DNA of 64,000 nucleotides, taken from an uncultured Collinsella sp. GTDB taxonomy: Bacteria > Actinomycetota > Coriobacteriia > Coriobacteriales > Coriobacteriaceae. The stretch lies in the NCBI GenBank assembly GCA_900548515.1, contig URKU01000004.1, positions 4,666 through 68,665 on the forward strand, written 5' to 3'. The notes beneath the pieces were generated by a model that saw nothing but the letters and a program-made list of their open reading frames with translations, was not told the DNA's origin and searched no databases. Made by a program: the position numbers and the translations under genes. Shown one piece after another: positions 10,123-19,555 of the stretch. Within the stretch, counting starts at the first letter, position 1. Each line of letters opens with the position of its first letter.

Positions 10123-11085
10123 TCACGATTTTCTCAAGATGTTCGTAATCCAGAGCAAAAGCGCGGTCTGAGAATCGGCCGAACCCTTAAGCGCGAGCTC
10201 CACATCGACGGCACCCTCGAGCGCGGCGACGAGCTCGGTCATCGAAAAACGACGTGCCCAGGTAAGGTGGTTCTTGACCTGCCAGGCCTGAAGCTTGAGC
10301 GTCGCGGCGAGCTCGCGCCCCTGCCCACGCCCATCGAGCGCCTTGGCGACGATCAGCTCACGGATGCGACCGCATAGCAGCGTGTAGGTCCACACGTAGC
10401 TCTTGGAGGGCAGAAGCTTAAAGAGCTCGAGCGAACGCCGCATATCGCGAGCCGAGACGGCATTGAGGAAGTCCCAGGGCTGAACCTCGGCCGTACGCAC
10501 GATCCAACGCTCCACGTCGGCAAGCTCAATCTGGGGCGCCTCGACCATCTGGGCGAGCTTTGCCAGGTCGTTATCGAGCATGCGCGTGTTTTCGCCCGAA
10601 CGCGAGACGAGCTCCTCGGCAGCAGCCGTCGAGATGGACTTACCGTGCTGCGTCGCCATCTGCTGCACGCGGCGCGGCAGTTCCCAGCGCTTGGTACCCG
10701 AGCAGTCGACGATAGCCTTCTTGTCGATCTTGGCGATTGCCTTATACAGGCGCGTATTCTTGGCAAGTGAGTCGGCGATAATGAGACAGACCGTTGTGGG
10801 GCTGGGACTTGCGAGGTACTCGACGAGCGGTTCCGAGACCGCCTTGGCAAGCTTGGAGCAGCCGTCGAGGATCACCAGGCGAAACTCGCTACCCATGGGA
10901 AAGGTATTGAGTGAGCCGATGATCGACTCGATATCGGGATCTTTCGTCATGTCGCGTTCATCGAGGTTGAACTCAACCATACCCGACTTTTCCAAGCGAG
11001 CTTTCATACGCGAGACGGCGTGGTCGCGCTTGACCCCATCGGCACCGACGATCAGATATGCCGGCAGCAGACCGGTTTCGGACAT
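10123..11085 (-). CDS. holA: DNA polymerase III subunit delta
   Basis: Clamp-loader delta subunit that opens the sliding clamp. The 320-residue protein shows the HolA features: N-terminal segment LLPAYLIVGADGVKRDHAVSRM, a degenerate AAA+ fold without Walker motifs, the conserved FRLVILDGCSKL strand and the C-terminal collar domain with the WEL and LLWITNILRKS elements. ATG 11085 is chosen because AGAGGGGAG precedes it and the longer reading has no family-like N-terminus. It follows comEC, a common arrangement (comEC-holA). Confidence 0.9.
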   Translation of the reverse strand: MSETGLLPAYLIVGADGVKRDHAVSRMKARLEKSGMVEFNLDERDMTKDPDIESIIGSLNTFPMGSEFRLVILDGCSKLAKAVSEPLVEYLASPSPTTVCLIIADSLAKNTRLYKAIAKIDKKAIVDCSGTKRWELPRRVQQMATQHGKSISTAAAEELVSRSGENTRMLDNDLAKLAQMVEAPQIELADVERWIVRTAEVQPWDFLNAVSARDMRRSLELFKLLPSKSYVWTYTLLCGRIRELIVAKALDGRGQGRELAATLKLQAWQVKNHLTWARRFSMTELVAALEGAVDVELALKGSADSQTALLLWITNILRKS

Positions 11086-11163
11086 TGCGCTCCCCTCTCG
11101 CAGACCCTCGAATTCGTACCGTGCCATTTTAGCCCACGGGCAGGTCCCGCGCCAACGGCAGCA

Positions 11164-13467
11164 TCACGGTCGCTGGCATCGCATCGCAAAGCCCTTCGCG
11201 GTCGGCAAGACGGTAATGTCGCCGTGTTCGATGGTGCATGCGAACGCACCACCCGCTTCCTTAACGGCATCGATGCAGGCATCGGATGGATGGCCGTAGC
11301 GGTTGCCCTCGCCCGCACTCGCGATAGAGAGCTCGGGCTTAAGCGTGCCCAGCAGGTCTGTGTCGACGGAAACTTTTGAGCCGTGATGCCCTAGCTTGAG
11401 CACATCGATATCACCCACCTCCTGTACAAACTCACGCTCTTGATCGAGTTCGGCATCACCAGTGAGGAGCACGCGCAAGCTCTTGCCTTCCTGAGCATAG
11501 GAAAGCAGCAAAACAAGCGAGTCCTCATTGCCCTCGCCATCCACCGTGTCAAACGGCCACATCACACGTGTCCGAAACGCGCCGATATCGACCGTGTCTC
11601 CGCAAGCCACCTGCCGATACGTTACGCCGGGGCGATTCAGGACCTCAGCAGGCGCGCCGTCAAGCGCATCGGCCGCGACCACAATGGTTCCAACCGAAAA
11701 CTGATCGAGCACATCAGGAAGGCCACCCCAATGATCCTCATCCCAATGTGTCACGAAGACGGCGTCGATATGGTGGACGTTATTGCGAACCAACGCCGAC
11801 ACCACGCGCTCATCGAGCCCACAGTCAACGAGCACCACTGCGCCACCCTGGCGTATAAGAATGGCATCGGCCTGCCCCACATCGAGCACCGTCACCGAAG
11901 GCGGAGCGAAGCGATCCCAGTAGATGTACGGAATCCCCACCAGGAGCGCCAAGCAGACAAGCCCGGCAGCCATAGGCCGTGCCTGCGGGCGCGGCCACCA
12001 GACTAGAAGGATCCCCAGAAAACACGGCACAAGGTAAATCCACATGCTATCGGGCGGCACGCTCACGGATGCACCCGGAACGGCGGCAAAGAGCTGCTCG
12101 AAGAACAGCGCGCAACGAGCGACAATCATGGGCACCACGAGCGCCCAAGCTTGCAACGGCGCTACGAGCGAAAAGAGAACCAGCACGATCGACACAGCAA
12201 GCAGGAGACTCACCACCGGACCGATGACCGCATTCGCCAGCGGAGCAATGAGCGAGAACGTACCAAAGGCAGGAATGGTGATGGGAAGCGTCGCCAACTG
12301 CGAGCACAGCGTAACGGAAAGCATGCTGGCAATGCCCGTCGGCACACCCAGCTCTCCCAAAGCGTAGGTGGCGTACGGGCAAAAGCACAGGATGGCAAAG
12401 ACGCTGGCACATGAAAGCTGAAAGCCCATCTCGAACAGCACCGTCGGCCGCAGTAGCACAAAGATGGACATAGTTACGAAGAGTGCCGATGCGCCATGTC
12501 GGCGACGCCCCGCACCGTTTACGACAAGCGTCGCGAAGACCATGCAGCACGCGCGCACGGCCGAGGGAGACGCACCCGTAAAGGCAGCGTAGCCCACAAG
12601 CGTTATCGCCAATATCACCCGCTGAAGACCACGTGAACACCGAGCCTTTTGCAAGACACCCTCGATTACAAACCCCACGATAGCCAAATGGCTGCCCGAG
12701 ACGGCGATAAGATGAGCCGTTCCCGTCACCGAAAACCAGTCGCCCGCCGGCTGGGCACGCAGCTCGGCCGAACGACCGCAAACGACACCGGCTATGAGCG
12801 AACGCGCCGGGTCGGTCGCAGGCGCGATGGACGCAAGCAGCCCATTTCGCAGCCGAAGCAGCGGCCCCAGAGAGCCCTCATCGACCGACACAATCCGAAC
12901 GGCTTTAACCTTGCGCACCTCGCCTCGGAGCACGCGCGAGCGCCCATACGCATCGTTCTCGAAGCGCGAAACGCGGCCGATAACGCGCACATGAGACCCG
13001 GCACCAAGCTCGCGGTCGCACGACAGACGAACCTCACCCAAGCGCCTGCCGTCCACGCATGTTTCGCAGGTGTAGGAATACGTCCCATCGTTTATGGATG
13101 GATCACCCTGCACGACAAACTCGAGACTGCTTGCCGCTCGACCGTCGAGCGCCTTCGAGGCACTTAGCGCACCCACAGCCCACCACGCTGAAACAATCGC
13201 GCCCGCCAGCAAACCAATAGCCGCGGCATATAGCCAACGTTTCCACGGGGCAAGTCGCTCACAAAATTGAGCCAGCACCATGAACAGCAACACCGCAGCC
13301 GAAATAACTACAAGCGGTCCGACAGCCGATGTCTGCTCCCCCAGTAACGCATCGGCGGCCACGTTGAGCAACAAGACACAGCCAACGCACAGGCCGACAC
13401 ATAAGGCCATTGTCCATGGCATGAGGGGCCGCGGGGGCATCACATGCTCGCGCTTGGGCGTGCTCAT
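11164..13467 (-). CDS. comEC: Competence DNA-uptake channel ComEC/Rec2
   Basis: Membrane protein that passes single-stranded DNA across the cytoplasmic membrane in natural transformation. In order it has two N-terminal hydrophobic helices, a DUF4131-like soluble part, the multi-helix Competence domain (with GTAHLIAVSGSHLAIVG and GASPSAVRACCM), and a C-terminal metallo-beta-lactamase-like domain (FVTHWDEDHWGGL, KLGHHGSKVSVD). The length of 767 residues is normal. ATG 13467 overlaps the comEA stop as ATGA, indicating coupling; an alternative ATG is at 13479. Confidence 0.93.
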   Translation of the reverse strand: MSTPKREHVMPPRPLMPWTMALCVGLCVGCVLLLNVAADALLGEQTSAVGPLVVISAAVLLFMVLAQFCERLAPWKRWLYAAAIGLLAGAIVSAWWAVGALSASKALDGRAASSLEFVVQGDPSINDGTYSYTCETCVDGRRLGEVRLSCDRELGAGSHVRVIGRVSRFENDAYGRSRVLRGEVRKVKAVRIVSVDEGSLGPLLRLRNGLLASIAPATDPARSLIAGVVCGRSAELRAQPAGDWFSVTGTAHLIAVSGSHLAIVGFVIEGVLQKARCSRGLQRVILAITLVGYAAFTGASPSAVRACCMVFATLVVNGAGRRRHGASALFVTMSIFVLLRPTVLFEMGFQLSCASVFAILCFCPYATYALGELGVPTGIASMLSVTLCSQLATLPITIPAFGTFSLIAPLANAVIGPVVSLLLAVSIVLVLFSLVAPLQAWALVVPMIVARCALFFEQLFAAVPGASVSVPPDSMWIYLVPCFLGILLVWWPRPQARPMAAGLVCLALLVGIPYIYWDRFAPPSVTVLDVGQADAILIRQGGAVVLVDCGLDERVVSALVRNNVHHIDAVFVTHWDEDHWGGLPDVLDQFSVGTIVVAADALDGAPAEVLNRPGVTYRQVACGDTVDIGAFRTRVMWPFDTVDGEGNEDSLVLLLSYAQEGKSLRVLLTGDAELDQEREFVQEVGDIDVLKLGHHGSKVSVDTDLLGTLKPELSIASAGEGNRYGHPSDACIDAVKEAGGAFACTIEHGDITVLPTAKGFAMRCQRP

Positions 13468-14174
13468 ATGCAGATACAATCTTTGATTTTGGCAAGCTTC
13501 TTTTCACCGATTCCCGATACGCGCATCATGTCATCGACTGAGGCAAAAGCACCGTTCTTTGTCCGCTCATCGATAATCGACTGAGCCATAGAAGGCCCAA
13601 TGCCCGAGAGCGTCTGCAGCTCCGCCGCACTTGCCGTATTGATGTTCACGAGCCCCGACGAAGACCCCGCGCCAGGGGTCGTGGCAGCACTACTTTCGGC
13701 CCCGCCGACCGCCGCAGCCGCTTGTTGCTCCCCCACCGTCGGAACATAGATCTTTTGGCCATCTGTGATCTTGGACGCACGGTTAAGCCCTGTCACATCC
13801 GCCTCGACCGTAAGCCCTCCGGCGGCATCGAGCGCTTGGGATACCCGTGCTCCTTCTTTGAGCCGATACACGCCAGGCCTCACAACGGCGCCATCCACAT
13901 CAACGTACACCTCGGCAGCAGAGGAGCTCTTGCCCGAAGACCCATCGGCATCATCAGGAGACGCATCCCCGGCCCCGCGCGCATCCGAGGCGCTAGCCTC
14001 ATCACTATGCTCAAACGACACGCCGCTGGAGCGGCTACTAAAACTTGCCATCGCCAAGCCGCTCGCGGCGGCAATGACAACCAAAATCGCCACCACCACC
14101 GCTTTATGCCCGAGCAGCTTTTCTGCCCAGCGGTCCATACGTTTAACCCGTTCATGATGTTCGCGCTGCGCCAT
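13464..14174 (-). CDS. comEA: Competence DNA receptor ComEA
   Basis: Membrane-anchored DNA-binding protein of the transformation apparatus. The 236-residue protein has one transmembrane segment (VVVAILVVIAAASGLAMA, about residues 26-43), a low-complexity Ser/Asp linker, a SLBB domain (EVYVDVDGAVVRPGVYRL), and a C-terminal double helix-hairpin-helix DNA-binding domain (VNINTASAAELQTLSGIG). ATG 14174 has GGGAGG upstream. It is coupled to comEC. Confidence 0.93.
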   Translation of the reverse strand: MAQREHHERVKRMDRWAEKLLGHKAVVVAILVVIAAASGLAMASFSSRSSGVSFEHSDEASASDARGAGDASPDDADGSSGKSSSAAEVYVDVDGAVVRPGVYRLKEGARVSQALDAAGGLTVEADVTGLNRASKITDGQKIYVPTVGEQQAAAAVGGAESSAATTPGAGSSSGLVNINTASAAELQTLSGIGPSMAQSIIDERTKNGAFASVDDMMRVSGIGEKKLAKIKDCICI

Positions 14175-14345
14175 AGCAAACACCTCCCAACACCATCGTG
14201 TCAGGAAACGAGCGCCGAAGCCTCCGCACGTCCACACTGGTTATCGCGGTCAAACCAAAATCTGACAAAAACCTTGCGGAAAAGTGTCCATTTATTCAGC
14301 CACACGTCAGCGAATGAACATCTTGGCATCATTTGCCCAGATAGC

Positions 14346-14378
14346 AAAAGACCGACGATACGGGCGCATCGTCGGTCT
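14346..14378 (-). terminator. Rho-independent terminator after thiI
   Basis: An 11-bp perfect stem (AGACCGACGAT with ATCGTCGGTCT, 14349-14359 and 14368-14378) is followed on the minus strand by TTTTGC. It closes the IHF-gmk-rpoZ-thiI operon. Confidence 0.8.
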
Positions 14379-14388
14379 ATGCAGGCAA

Positions 14389-15633
14389 TTACTCGTGATC
14401 TTGGTAAATCTCACGCGGAGCAAGCTCCGAATGTTTGCGTTTTAAGGTCTTAGGGGCCTTATACATGTTGCTGGAGAAGTCAATGTACTCGGTCTGTTTA
14501 AGCAGGCGCTCGATCATCTCCTCGTGATCGAACAGCTCCCACGCCTCATGCACGGCATCGAGTTTGGCGTGCGTCTCGGGACGACGCGGCATAAACAGCG
14601 TGCAGCAGTCGGGCGCCGCCTCAGTGGAAATATCAAACGTGCCGATCTCCTGAGCGCGCGCAATGATCTCCTGCTTGTCGGACCCGATGAGCGGACGGAA
14701 CACGGGAATCTTCACGGCCTCGTTGACGGCCATGATGTTCTCGAGCGTCTGGGAGGCAACCTGACCGAGCGACTCGCCGGTCACGATGGCCTTGGCGCCC
14801 TCGATATGCGCAATGCGCTCGGCAACCGAATACATGATGCGGCGATACATGATCACGCGCAGGTTGCTGGGGCAGGTGACGGAAATCTCACGCTGGCAAT
14901 CGCCAAACGGCACCACGTACAGGCGGCCGATCTGGACACCCGGCTCAAGCGCACGGATGATGTCCTGCACCAAATACTCGCTCGTATCAGGCGTCTGCGG
15001 ACGACCGGAGAAATGTACCGGCACGCACACCGCACCGCGACGCGCGAGCATCCAGGTCGCCACCGGAGAATCGATGCCCGACGACAGAAGCGTCACGACC
15101 TTGCCGGCAGAACCCACCGGCAGACCGCCCACGCCGCGCTCGGAGCGCGCGTACACGTAAACGCTACCCTGGACCACCAGTACGTGCACCATCGCATCGG
15201 GGTCGTGCATTTGAACCTTTTTATCGGGGAAGGCCTCGCACAGCACCTCGCCCACCTGACGATTGATATCAATCGAGGTGAGCTCATAGTCGGTATTGGA
15301 GCGTTTGGCGTGCACCTTAAACGAATCGAAGGGGCCAAACTCTCGCAGCGCCTTGACGGCGGCGGCGCAGTACTCCTGCGGGTCGCGGTTGGTGTGGTAC
15401 GCCAGGGACACACGGGCAACGCCGGGGACGGTGCGGATGACACGCGCCGCCTCGTCGGCCTGATGCTCGTTAAAGGTCACGAGGATATAACCGGAAATTC
15501 GAGACACGGCATTCACGGAAAAGGCGGCCAAAGCCGCCTTAATGTTATCCATGAGGATATGCTCAAAATGTGCGCGGTTCTTGCCCTTCAGTCCAACCTC
15601 GTGATAGTGGACCAGGCAGACGCGAGCCGCCAT
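14389..15633 (-). CDS. thiI: tRNA 4-thiouridine synthase ThiI
   Basis: Sulfur-transfer enzyme for s4U8 in tRNA (and thiazole sulfur in some species). It has an N-terminal ferredoxin-like and THUMP region, then a PP-loop ATPase domain with SSGIDSPVATWML and the conserved DCCTLFMPRRPETHAK. It ends at 414 residues, so the C-terminal rhodanese domain found in the E. coli enzyme is absent, as usual in Gram-positives. ATG 15633 is adjacent to the rpoZ stop. Confidence 0.93.
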   Translation of the reverse strand: MAARVCLVHYHEVGLKGKNRAHFEHILMDNIKAALAAFSVNAVSRISGYILVTFNEHQADEAARVIRTVPGVARVSLAYHTNRDPQEYCAAAVKALREFGPFDSFKVHAKRSNTDYELTSIDINRQVGEVLCEAFPDKKVQMHDPDAMVHVLVVQGSVYVYARSERGVGGLPVGSAGKVVTLLSSGIDSPVATWMLARRGAVCVPVHFSGRPQTPDTSEYLVQDIIRALEPGVQIGRLYVVPFGDCQREISVTCPSNLRVIMYRRIMYSVAERIAHIEGAKAIVTGESLGQVASQTLENIMAVNEAVKIPVFRPLIGSDKQEIIARAQEIGTFDISTEAAPDCCTLFMPRRPETHAKLDAVHEAWELFDHEEMIERLLKQTEYIDFSSNMYKAPKTLKRKHSELAPREIYQDHE

Positions 15634-15915
15634 TTAGGCTTCAGCAACCTTATGGCCGAGCGCCTTCTCGTAACGGGCCTCGTCGTAGGAGATATCGCCG
15701 TCGACGATCTCGTCCATAGCCATCGAGATGGTATCGGCGCCAGAGAGCGCGATGGTGATGTCGTCGACATCCTGAACGGCAAGCACGCGGTTATGCTGGC
15801 CGCGCAGCATGCTATTGATGTCGCAGGCACGCTTGGAGGCAAGCGAAGCGAGCAGGAAGCGGTTGTGATCGGTCTTCTCCAGAAGATCGTCAATGCAAGG
15901 CTTTACAACGGACAC
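15634..15915 (-). CDS. rpoZ: RNA polymerase omega subunit
   Basis: Small subunit that assists beta-prime folding and core assembly. The 93-residue protein starts MSVVKPCIDDLLEKTDHNRFLLASLASKRACDI in segments typical of omega (the LLEK...NRF.L...ASKRA pattern). The start is GTG 15915 behind TGAGG. The gmk-rpoZ gene order is widely conserved and supports the call. Confidence 0.93.
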   Translation of the reverse strand: MSVVKPCIDDLLEKTDHNRFLLASLASKRACDINSMLRGQHNRVLAVQDVDDITIALSGADTISMAMDEIVDGDISYDEARYEKALGHKVAEA

Positions 15916-15920
15916 GGACC

Positions 15921-16490
15921 TCAGATCCTTTCATGCATATCGAGAACGCGAACGAGTTCATCGGTCGCGCGGTCGAGATCGTCATTCACCACGACGTCGT
16001 CGTAGCGGTCGGCAAGGGCAAGCTCATGGGCGGCGTTTGCCATACGCAGCTCAATCGTCTCGGGCGTCTCGGTACCGCGACCGACCAGACGCTCGCGGAG
16101 CACCTCGAGCGAGGGGGGCTTGATAAAGATCAGCACGGCCTCGGGAAAACGCTCCTTGACCTGCAGGGCACCCTGAACATCGATCTCCAAGATGAGAGAC
16201 GAACCAGAGGCGAGCTTGGACTGAACCTCGCTCACCAACGTGCCGTAGCAGTTACCGTGGACCTCGGCCCACTCAACAAACTCACCGTTTGCCACGCGGC
16301 GGTCGAACTCCTCGCGCGTCAGGAAAAAGTAATTGACGCCATCGACCTCGCCTTTGCGTGGGGCTCGCGTGGTAGCCGAAACCGTCAGGCCCAGGTTAGA
16401 GCGACGCTCGCGCACACGAGTGACGAGCGTGCCCTTGCCCGCGCCTGACGGTCCAGAAATCACAAAGAGCTTTGAATCCTGAGCGCTCAC
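15921..16490 (-). CDS. gmk: Guanylate kinase
   Basis: Phosphorylates GMP to GDP with ATP. P-loop SGPSGAGKGTL at residues 13-23, the GMP-binding VSATTRAPRKGEVDG and YFFLTREEF segments, and the lid with RLVGRGTETPE are all present; 189 residues is standard. The start is GTG 16490, directly after the TAA of the upstream IHF gene, with little Shine-Dalgarno signal, so it probably depends on translational coupling. Confidence 0.95.
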   Translation of the reverse strand: MSAQDSKLFVISGPSGAGKGTLVTRVRERRSNLGLTVSATTRAPRKGEVDGVNYFFLTREEFDRRVANGEFVEWAEVHGNCYGTLVSEVQSKLASGSSLILEIDVQGALQVKERFPEAVLIFIKPPSLEVLRERLVGRGTETPETIELRMANAAHELALADRYDDVVVNDDLDRATDELVRVLDMHERI

Positions 16491-16799
16491 TTATTTGGTC
16501 AGCTGCTCGAGGAGCTGCTCGCGCTGACGGACGCCAAGGCCCTGGACGCGACGGGTAGCGGAGATGCCGAGTTCCTCCATGATCTTGGCGGCCTTGGCCT
16601 TGCCATAACCGGGGAGAGACTCGATGAGGGTGGAAACCTTCATGCGGGAAGCAATGGGGTCATCGGAGTTGAGCACGGACTCGAGGGACTTCTCGCCCTT
16701 CTTGATCTGCTCACGGAGCTCTGCGCGAGCGTGACGCGCGGCGGCAGCCTTCTCAAGAGCCTGCTTGCGCTGCTCATCGGTAAGCTGAGGGAGTGCCAT
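16491..16799 (-). CDS. Integration host factor, actinobacterial type
   Basis: Nucleoid protein of the mycobacterial-IHF family, unrelated to enteric IHF. The 102-residue protein has an N-terminal helix rich in Lys/Ala/Arg and a helix-two-turn-helix containing STLIESLPGYGKAKAAKIMEE, followed by IS.TRRVQGLG, which contacts DNA. The start ATG 16799 has GGAGG five bases upstream. Its place upstream of gmk-rpoZ is typical for Actinobacteria and is one of the clearest phylum markers in the window. Confidence 0.95.
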   Translation of the reverse strand: MALPQLTDEQRKQALEKAAAARHARAELREQIKKGEKSLESVLNSDDPIASRMKVSTLIESLPGYGKAKAAKIMEELGISATRRVQGLGVRQREQLLEQLTK

Positions 16800-16935
16800 T
16801 CGTACCTCCAAATAGTTGGGTTATATCTGATTCAATATTTGGCATTTTAGCACGTAAAACGTACAAAATGGCCAAGCGCGGCTCCATAGGTTAGACGATA
16901 CCCGCAAAAAGTGCAATATATCGCGCTAAAAGATG

Positions 16936-16993
16936 AGCCCCTGACCTGCGATTCCACACAAAGGATGGGAAAGTTTTCGCAGGCACAGGGGCT
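16936..16993 (-). terminator. Long hairpin after pyrF, probable terminator
   Basis: Arms 16936-16951 and 16977-16993 pair as AGCCCCTG plus CCTGCGA with a 2x2 internal loop and a 25-base loop. On the minus strand CATCTTTTAG follows, a weak T-tract. It lies between pyrF and the IHF gene promoter. An imperfect U-tract leaves open another RNA role. Confidence 0.5.
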
Positions 16994-17038
16994 AATTTGT
17001 GCTAATGAGACCCAAAAGTGGTGACTTAAGGGAATCTT

Positions 17039-17755
17039 TTATGCGACGTTTTCGACCAGCTCGGCAACGATGGCGTCAAACGCGGCAACCGGATCATCGG
17101 CGCCGGTAATGGGGCGGCCAACCACGATATGGCTCGCGCCGCGCTCGATAGCCTGGGAAGGCGTGGCCACGCGGGACTGATCGCCCAGCGCAGCACCAAC
17201 AGGACGCACGCCCGGGGTCACAATCAGCGCATCGGGGCCCAGCAGCTCACGCATGTCATGAGCCTCCATCGGCGAGCACACGATGCCGTCGATACCGTTG
17301 GCCTGGGCGAGTTTTGCCAGACGGGCGGCCTCCTCGGCAACGGGCAACTCGACGCCGATCTCGCTCAACGCATCCTGATTCATACTCGTAAGCACGGTGA
17401 TGGCGACGAGCTTGGCTCGATCCTCGCGCGCCTCCTCGGCACCCTCACGGCAGGCGGCGAGCATAGCACCCGAACCCAAGCCGTGAACCGAAAGCAGGTC
17501 GGCGCCGGCAAGCGAGGCCGAGCGAGCGGCACCGCGCACCTGATGCGGAATGTCGTGGAACTTAAGGTCGAGGAAGACCTTAAAGCCCAGGTCTTTAAAG
17601 GTCTTGACGATCTCGGGACCCTCAGCGTAATAGAGCGTCATGCCGACCTTGAGCCAGGCGGCATGGCCCGAAAGCTCGTGGGCGAGCTCGAGCGCGCGCT
17701 CACGGTCGCAGTCGAGGGCGACGATAACACGGTCGCGGGCATCATTCTCTAGCAT
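17039..17755 (-). CDS. pyrF: Orotidine 5'-phosphate decarboxylase
   Basis: Last step of UMP synthesis: decarboxylates OMP. The active-site segment DLKFHDIPHQV (DxKxxD) is intact and the phosphate loop GRPITGADDP is near the C-terminus. ATG 17755 gives 238 residues beginning MLENDARDRVIVALD, the usual family start, with GGTAGG upstream; it overlaps the end of pyrD by 7 bases. Last gene of the pyr operon, followed by a hairpin. Confidence 0.95.
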   Translation of the reverse strand: MLENDARDRVIVALDCDRERALELAHELSGHAAWLKVGMTLYYAEGPEIVKTFKDLGFKVFLDLKFHDIPHQVRGAARSASLAGADLLSVHGLGSGAMLAACREGAEEAREDRAKLVAITVLTSMNQDALSEIGVELPVAEEAARLAKLAQANGIDGIVCSPMEAHDMRELLGPDALIVTPGVRPVGAALGDQSRVATPSQAIERGASHIVVGRPITGADDPVAAFDAIVAELVENVA

Positions 17756-18672
17756 TCGAAAGCACCTACCAGCTCGCTGATGTCCTTCACGCCCTGGGAC
17801 TCGGCCCAGGCCTCGAGCTCGCGCGCAATCTTGAGCGAAGCGCACGGATCGACGAAGTTGGCCATGCCGACCGACACGCAGGTGGCGCCGGCCAGGATAA
17901 ACTCAGCCGCATCCTCGCCGGTCATGACACCGCCGACACCGTTGATGGGGATATCGACGGCCTGGGCGACCTCCCAGACCATGCGCACGGCGATGTGGTG
18001 GCACAGCGGGCCCGAAAGGCCGCCCTTGGGCTTGGCCACGCGAGACTTGCGGGTATGGACGTCGATGGCCATGCCCTGGATGGAGTTGATGACCGAAAGG
18101 CCATCGGCACCGGCAGCCTCGAGGGCCTTGGCGATCTCGGCGACGTTGACCGGCGCCATCTTCACGAACAGCGGCTTATCGGTCACCTTGCGGCAGGCAG
18201 CCATAACGGAAGAGGCGCCCTCGGGCGTTGATCCCATGGCGGCACCGCCGGCGGCGATATTAGGGCAGCTCACGTTGATCTCGTAGCCGGCAGCCCAGGG
18301 GCACAGCTCGACATACATCTCGAGTGCGCGGACAAACTCGTCAACGGAGTGGCCGGCAACCTGACAAATGACCTGGCAGCCGTCTTTGGACAGCTGTTCG
18401 AGCCACGGACCGGACTCGCGGGCAAAGGCGGCCACGCCGGGGTTCTGAAGGCCCACGGAGTTGATCATGCCGCCGGGAATCTCGGCCATGCGGGGCGCGG
18501 GATTGCCGGGCCAGGGCTCGGCAGCGCAACCCTTGGTGGTGATGGCGCCCAGCTGGGAAACATCAAAGAAGTTCTGGAACTGCCAGCCGTAGCCAAAGGT
18601 ACCGGCTGCGGTGTTGATGGGGTTCTGCATCTTGACGCCGCCGAAATCGACGGCCATGTTCACGGTACCCAC
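17749..18672 (-). CDS. pyrD: Dihydroorotate dehydrogenase, class 1B catalytic subunit
   Basis: Oxidises dihydroorotate to orotate with FMN, passing electrons to PyrK. It has the FMN barrel start MQNPINTAAGTFGYG, the catalytic loop INVSCPN (Cys base typical of class 1) and the phosphate loop NGVGGVMTGEDAAEF. The start chosen is GTG 18672, overlapping the pyrK stop (307 residues); ATG 18657 would give 302 and is possible. Adjacency to pyrK identifies the 1B heterotetramer. Confidence 0.94.
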   Translation of the reverse strand: MGTVNMAVDFGGVKMQNPINTAAGTFGYGWQFQNFFDVSQLGAITTKGCAAEPWPGNPAPRMAEIPGGMINSVGLQNPGVAAFARESGPWLEQLSKDGCQVICQVAGHSVDEFVRALEMYVELCPWAAGYEINVSCPNIAAGGAAMGSTPEGASSVMAACRKVTDKPLFVKMAPVNVAEIAKALEAAGADGLSVINSIQGMAIDVHTRKSRVAKPKGGLSGPLCHHIAVRMVWEVAQAVDIPINGVGGVMTGEDAAEFILAGATCVSVGMANFVDPCASLKIARELEAWAESQGVKDISELVGAFEC

Positions 18673-19463
18673 TAGAAGACCACCACCTTGGAAGCATCGA
18701 ACACGGGGCCGCACATGCAAGCACCCTTCATACCGTCGACCGTCTCGACATTGCAGGTGTTGCAGGCGCCAAAGCCACAGCTCATCATGCGCTCAAGCGA
18801 CACCTCACAATACGAACCGGCATCGGCAGCAGCAGCGGCGACTTTCTTCATCATGACGGCGGGACCGCAGCTGGCGACGTAGTCGTAGCCGCCCTCGCCG
18901 AGCAGCTCGGCTGCCGGGTCGGTGCAAAAACCGTGCGTGCCAAGCGAGCCGTCGTCGGTGCACACATTGACCGTGTCGCACAGAGCACGGAACTCATCGA
19001 TACCCACGGCCTTGGACGCGGTGCCAAAGCCCAGGCACACGTCAACGGCCACACCCTGCTCGGCAAGCATACCGGCAAGACACAGCACAGGCGGAACGCC
19101 GATGCCACCGGCGACGAGCAGGGCCTTCCTGGTGCCCTCGGGTACCATCCAGCCACGGCCACCGGGGCCCAGCAGGTTAGAGGAGGAGCCAGGGCCCATC
19201 TGGGACAAACGACGGGTATCGTCGCCCACGACGGCGTACCACAGCTCGACGGTGCCGGCCTCGGCGTCGGCGCGGTAGTAGCTCAGGGGCACGCGAAGCA
19301 GCGAGGACGCATCACCGGGTACGGCGATGTTCACAAACTGACCGGGCTTGAGCGCACTTGCAAGCTTGGGGGCCGAGATGACGAGCGAGAAGACGCCGTC
19401 GGCAATCTCCCGGTTCGAGACGACCTCGAAGTCATGCATGCGTGCAGTGGAAGGTGTGGGCAT
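18672..19463 (-). CDS. pyrK: Dihydroorotate dehydrogenase electron-transfer subunit
   Basis: FAD and [2Fe-2S] subunit that passes electrons from PyrD to NAD. A ferredoxin-reductase-like FAD domain (LLRVPLSYYRAD, then NAD-domain VAGGIGVPPVLCLA) is followed by a C-terminal cluster site with CGFGACNTC and, further on, CMCG. ATG 19463 follows GGAGC and gives 263 residues. It overlaps pyrD by one base. Confidence 0.94.
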   Translation of the reverse strand: MPTPSTARMHDFEVVSNREIADGVFSLVISAPKLASALKPGQFVNIAVPGDASSLLRVPLSYYRADAEAGTVELWYAVVGDDTRRLSQMGPGSSSNLLGPGGRGWMVPEGTRKALLVAGGIGVPPVLCLAGMLAEQGVAVDVCLGFGTASKAVGIDEFRALCDTVNVCTDDGSLGTHGFCTDPAAELLGEGGYDYVASCGPAVMMKKVAAAAADAGSYCEVSLERMMSCGFGACNTCNVETVDGMKGACMCGPVFDASKVVVF

Positions 19464-19555
19464 AAACGCTCCAATCCCCCATGCGGTTGCATGGTCCAAA
19501 CGAATAGAAAGCGCGGCACCGCAAGGGCGCCGCGCACAAAAGCGATAAGGCTATG

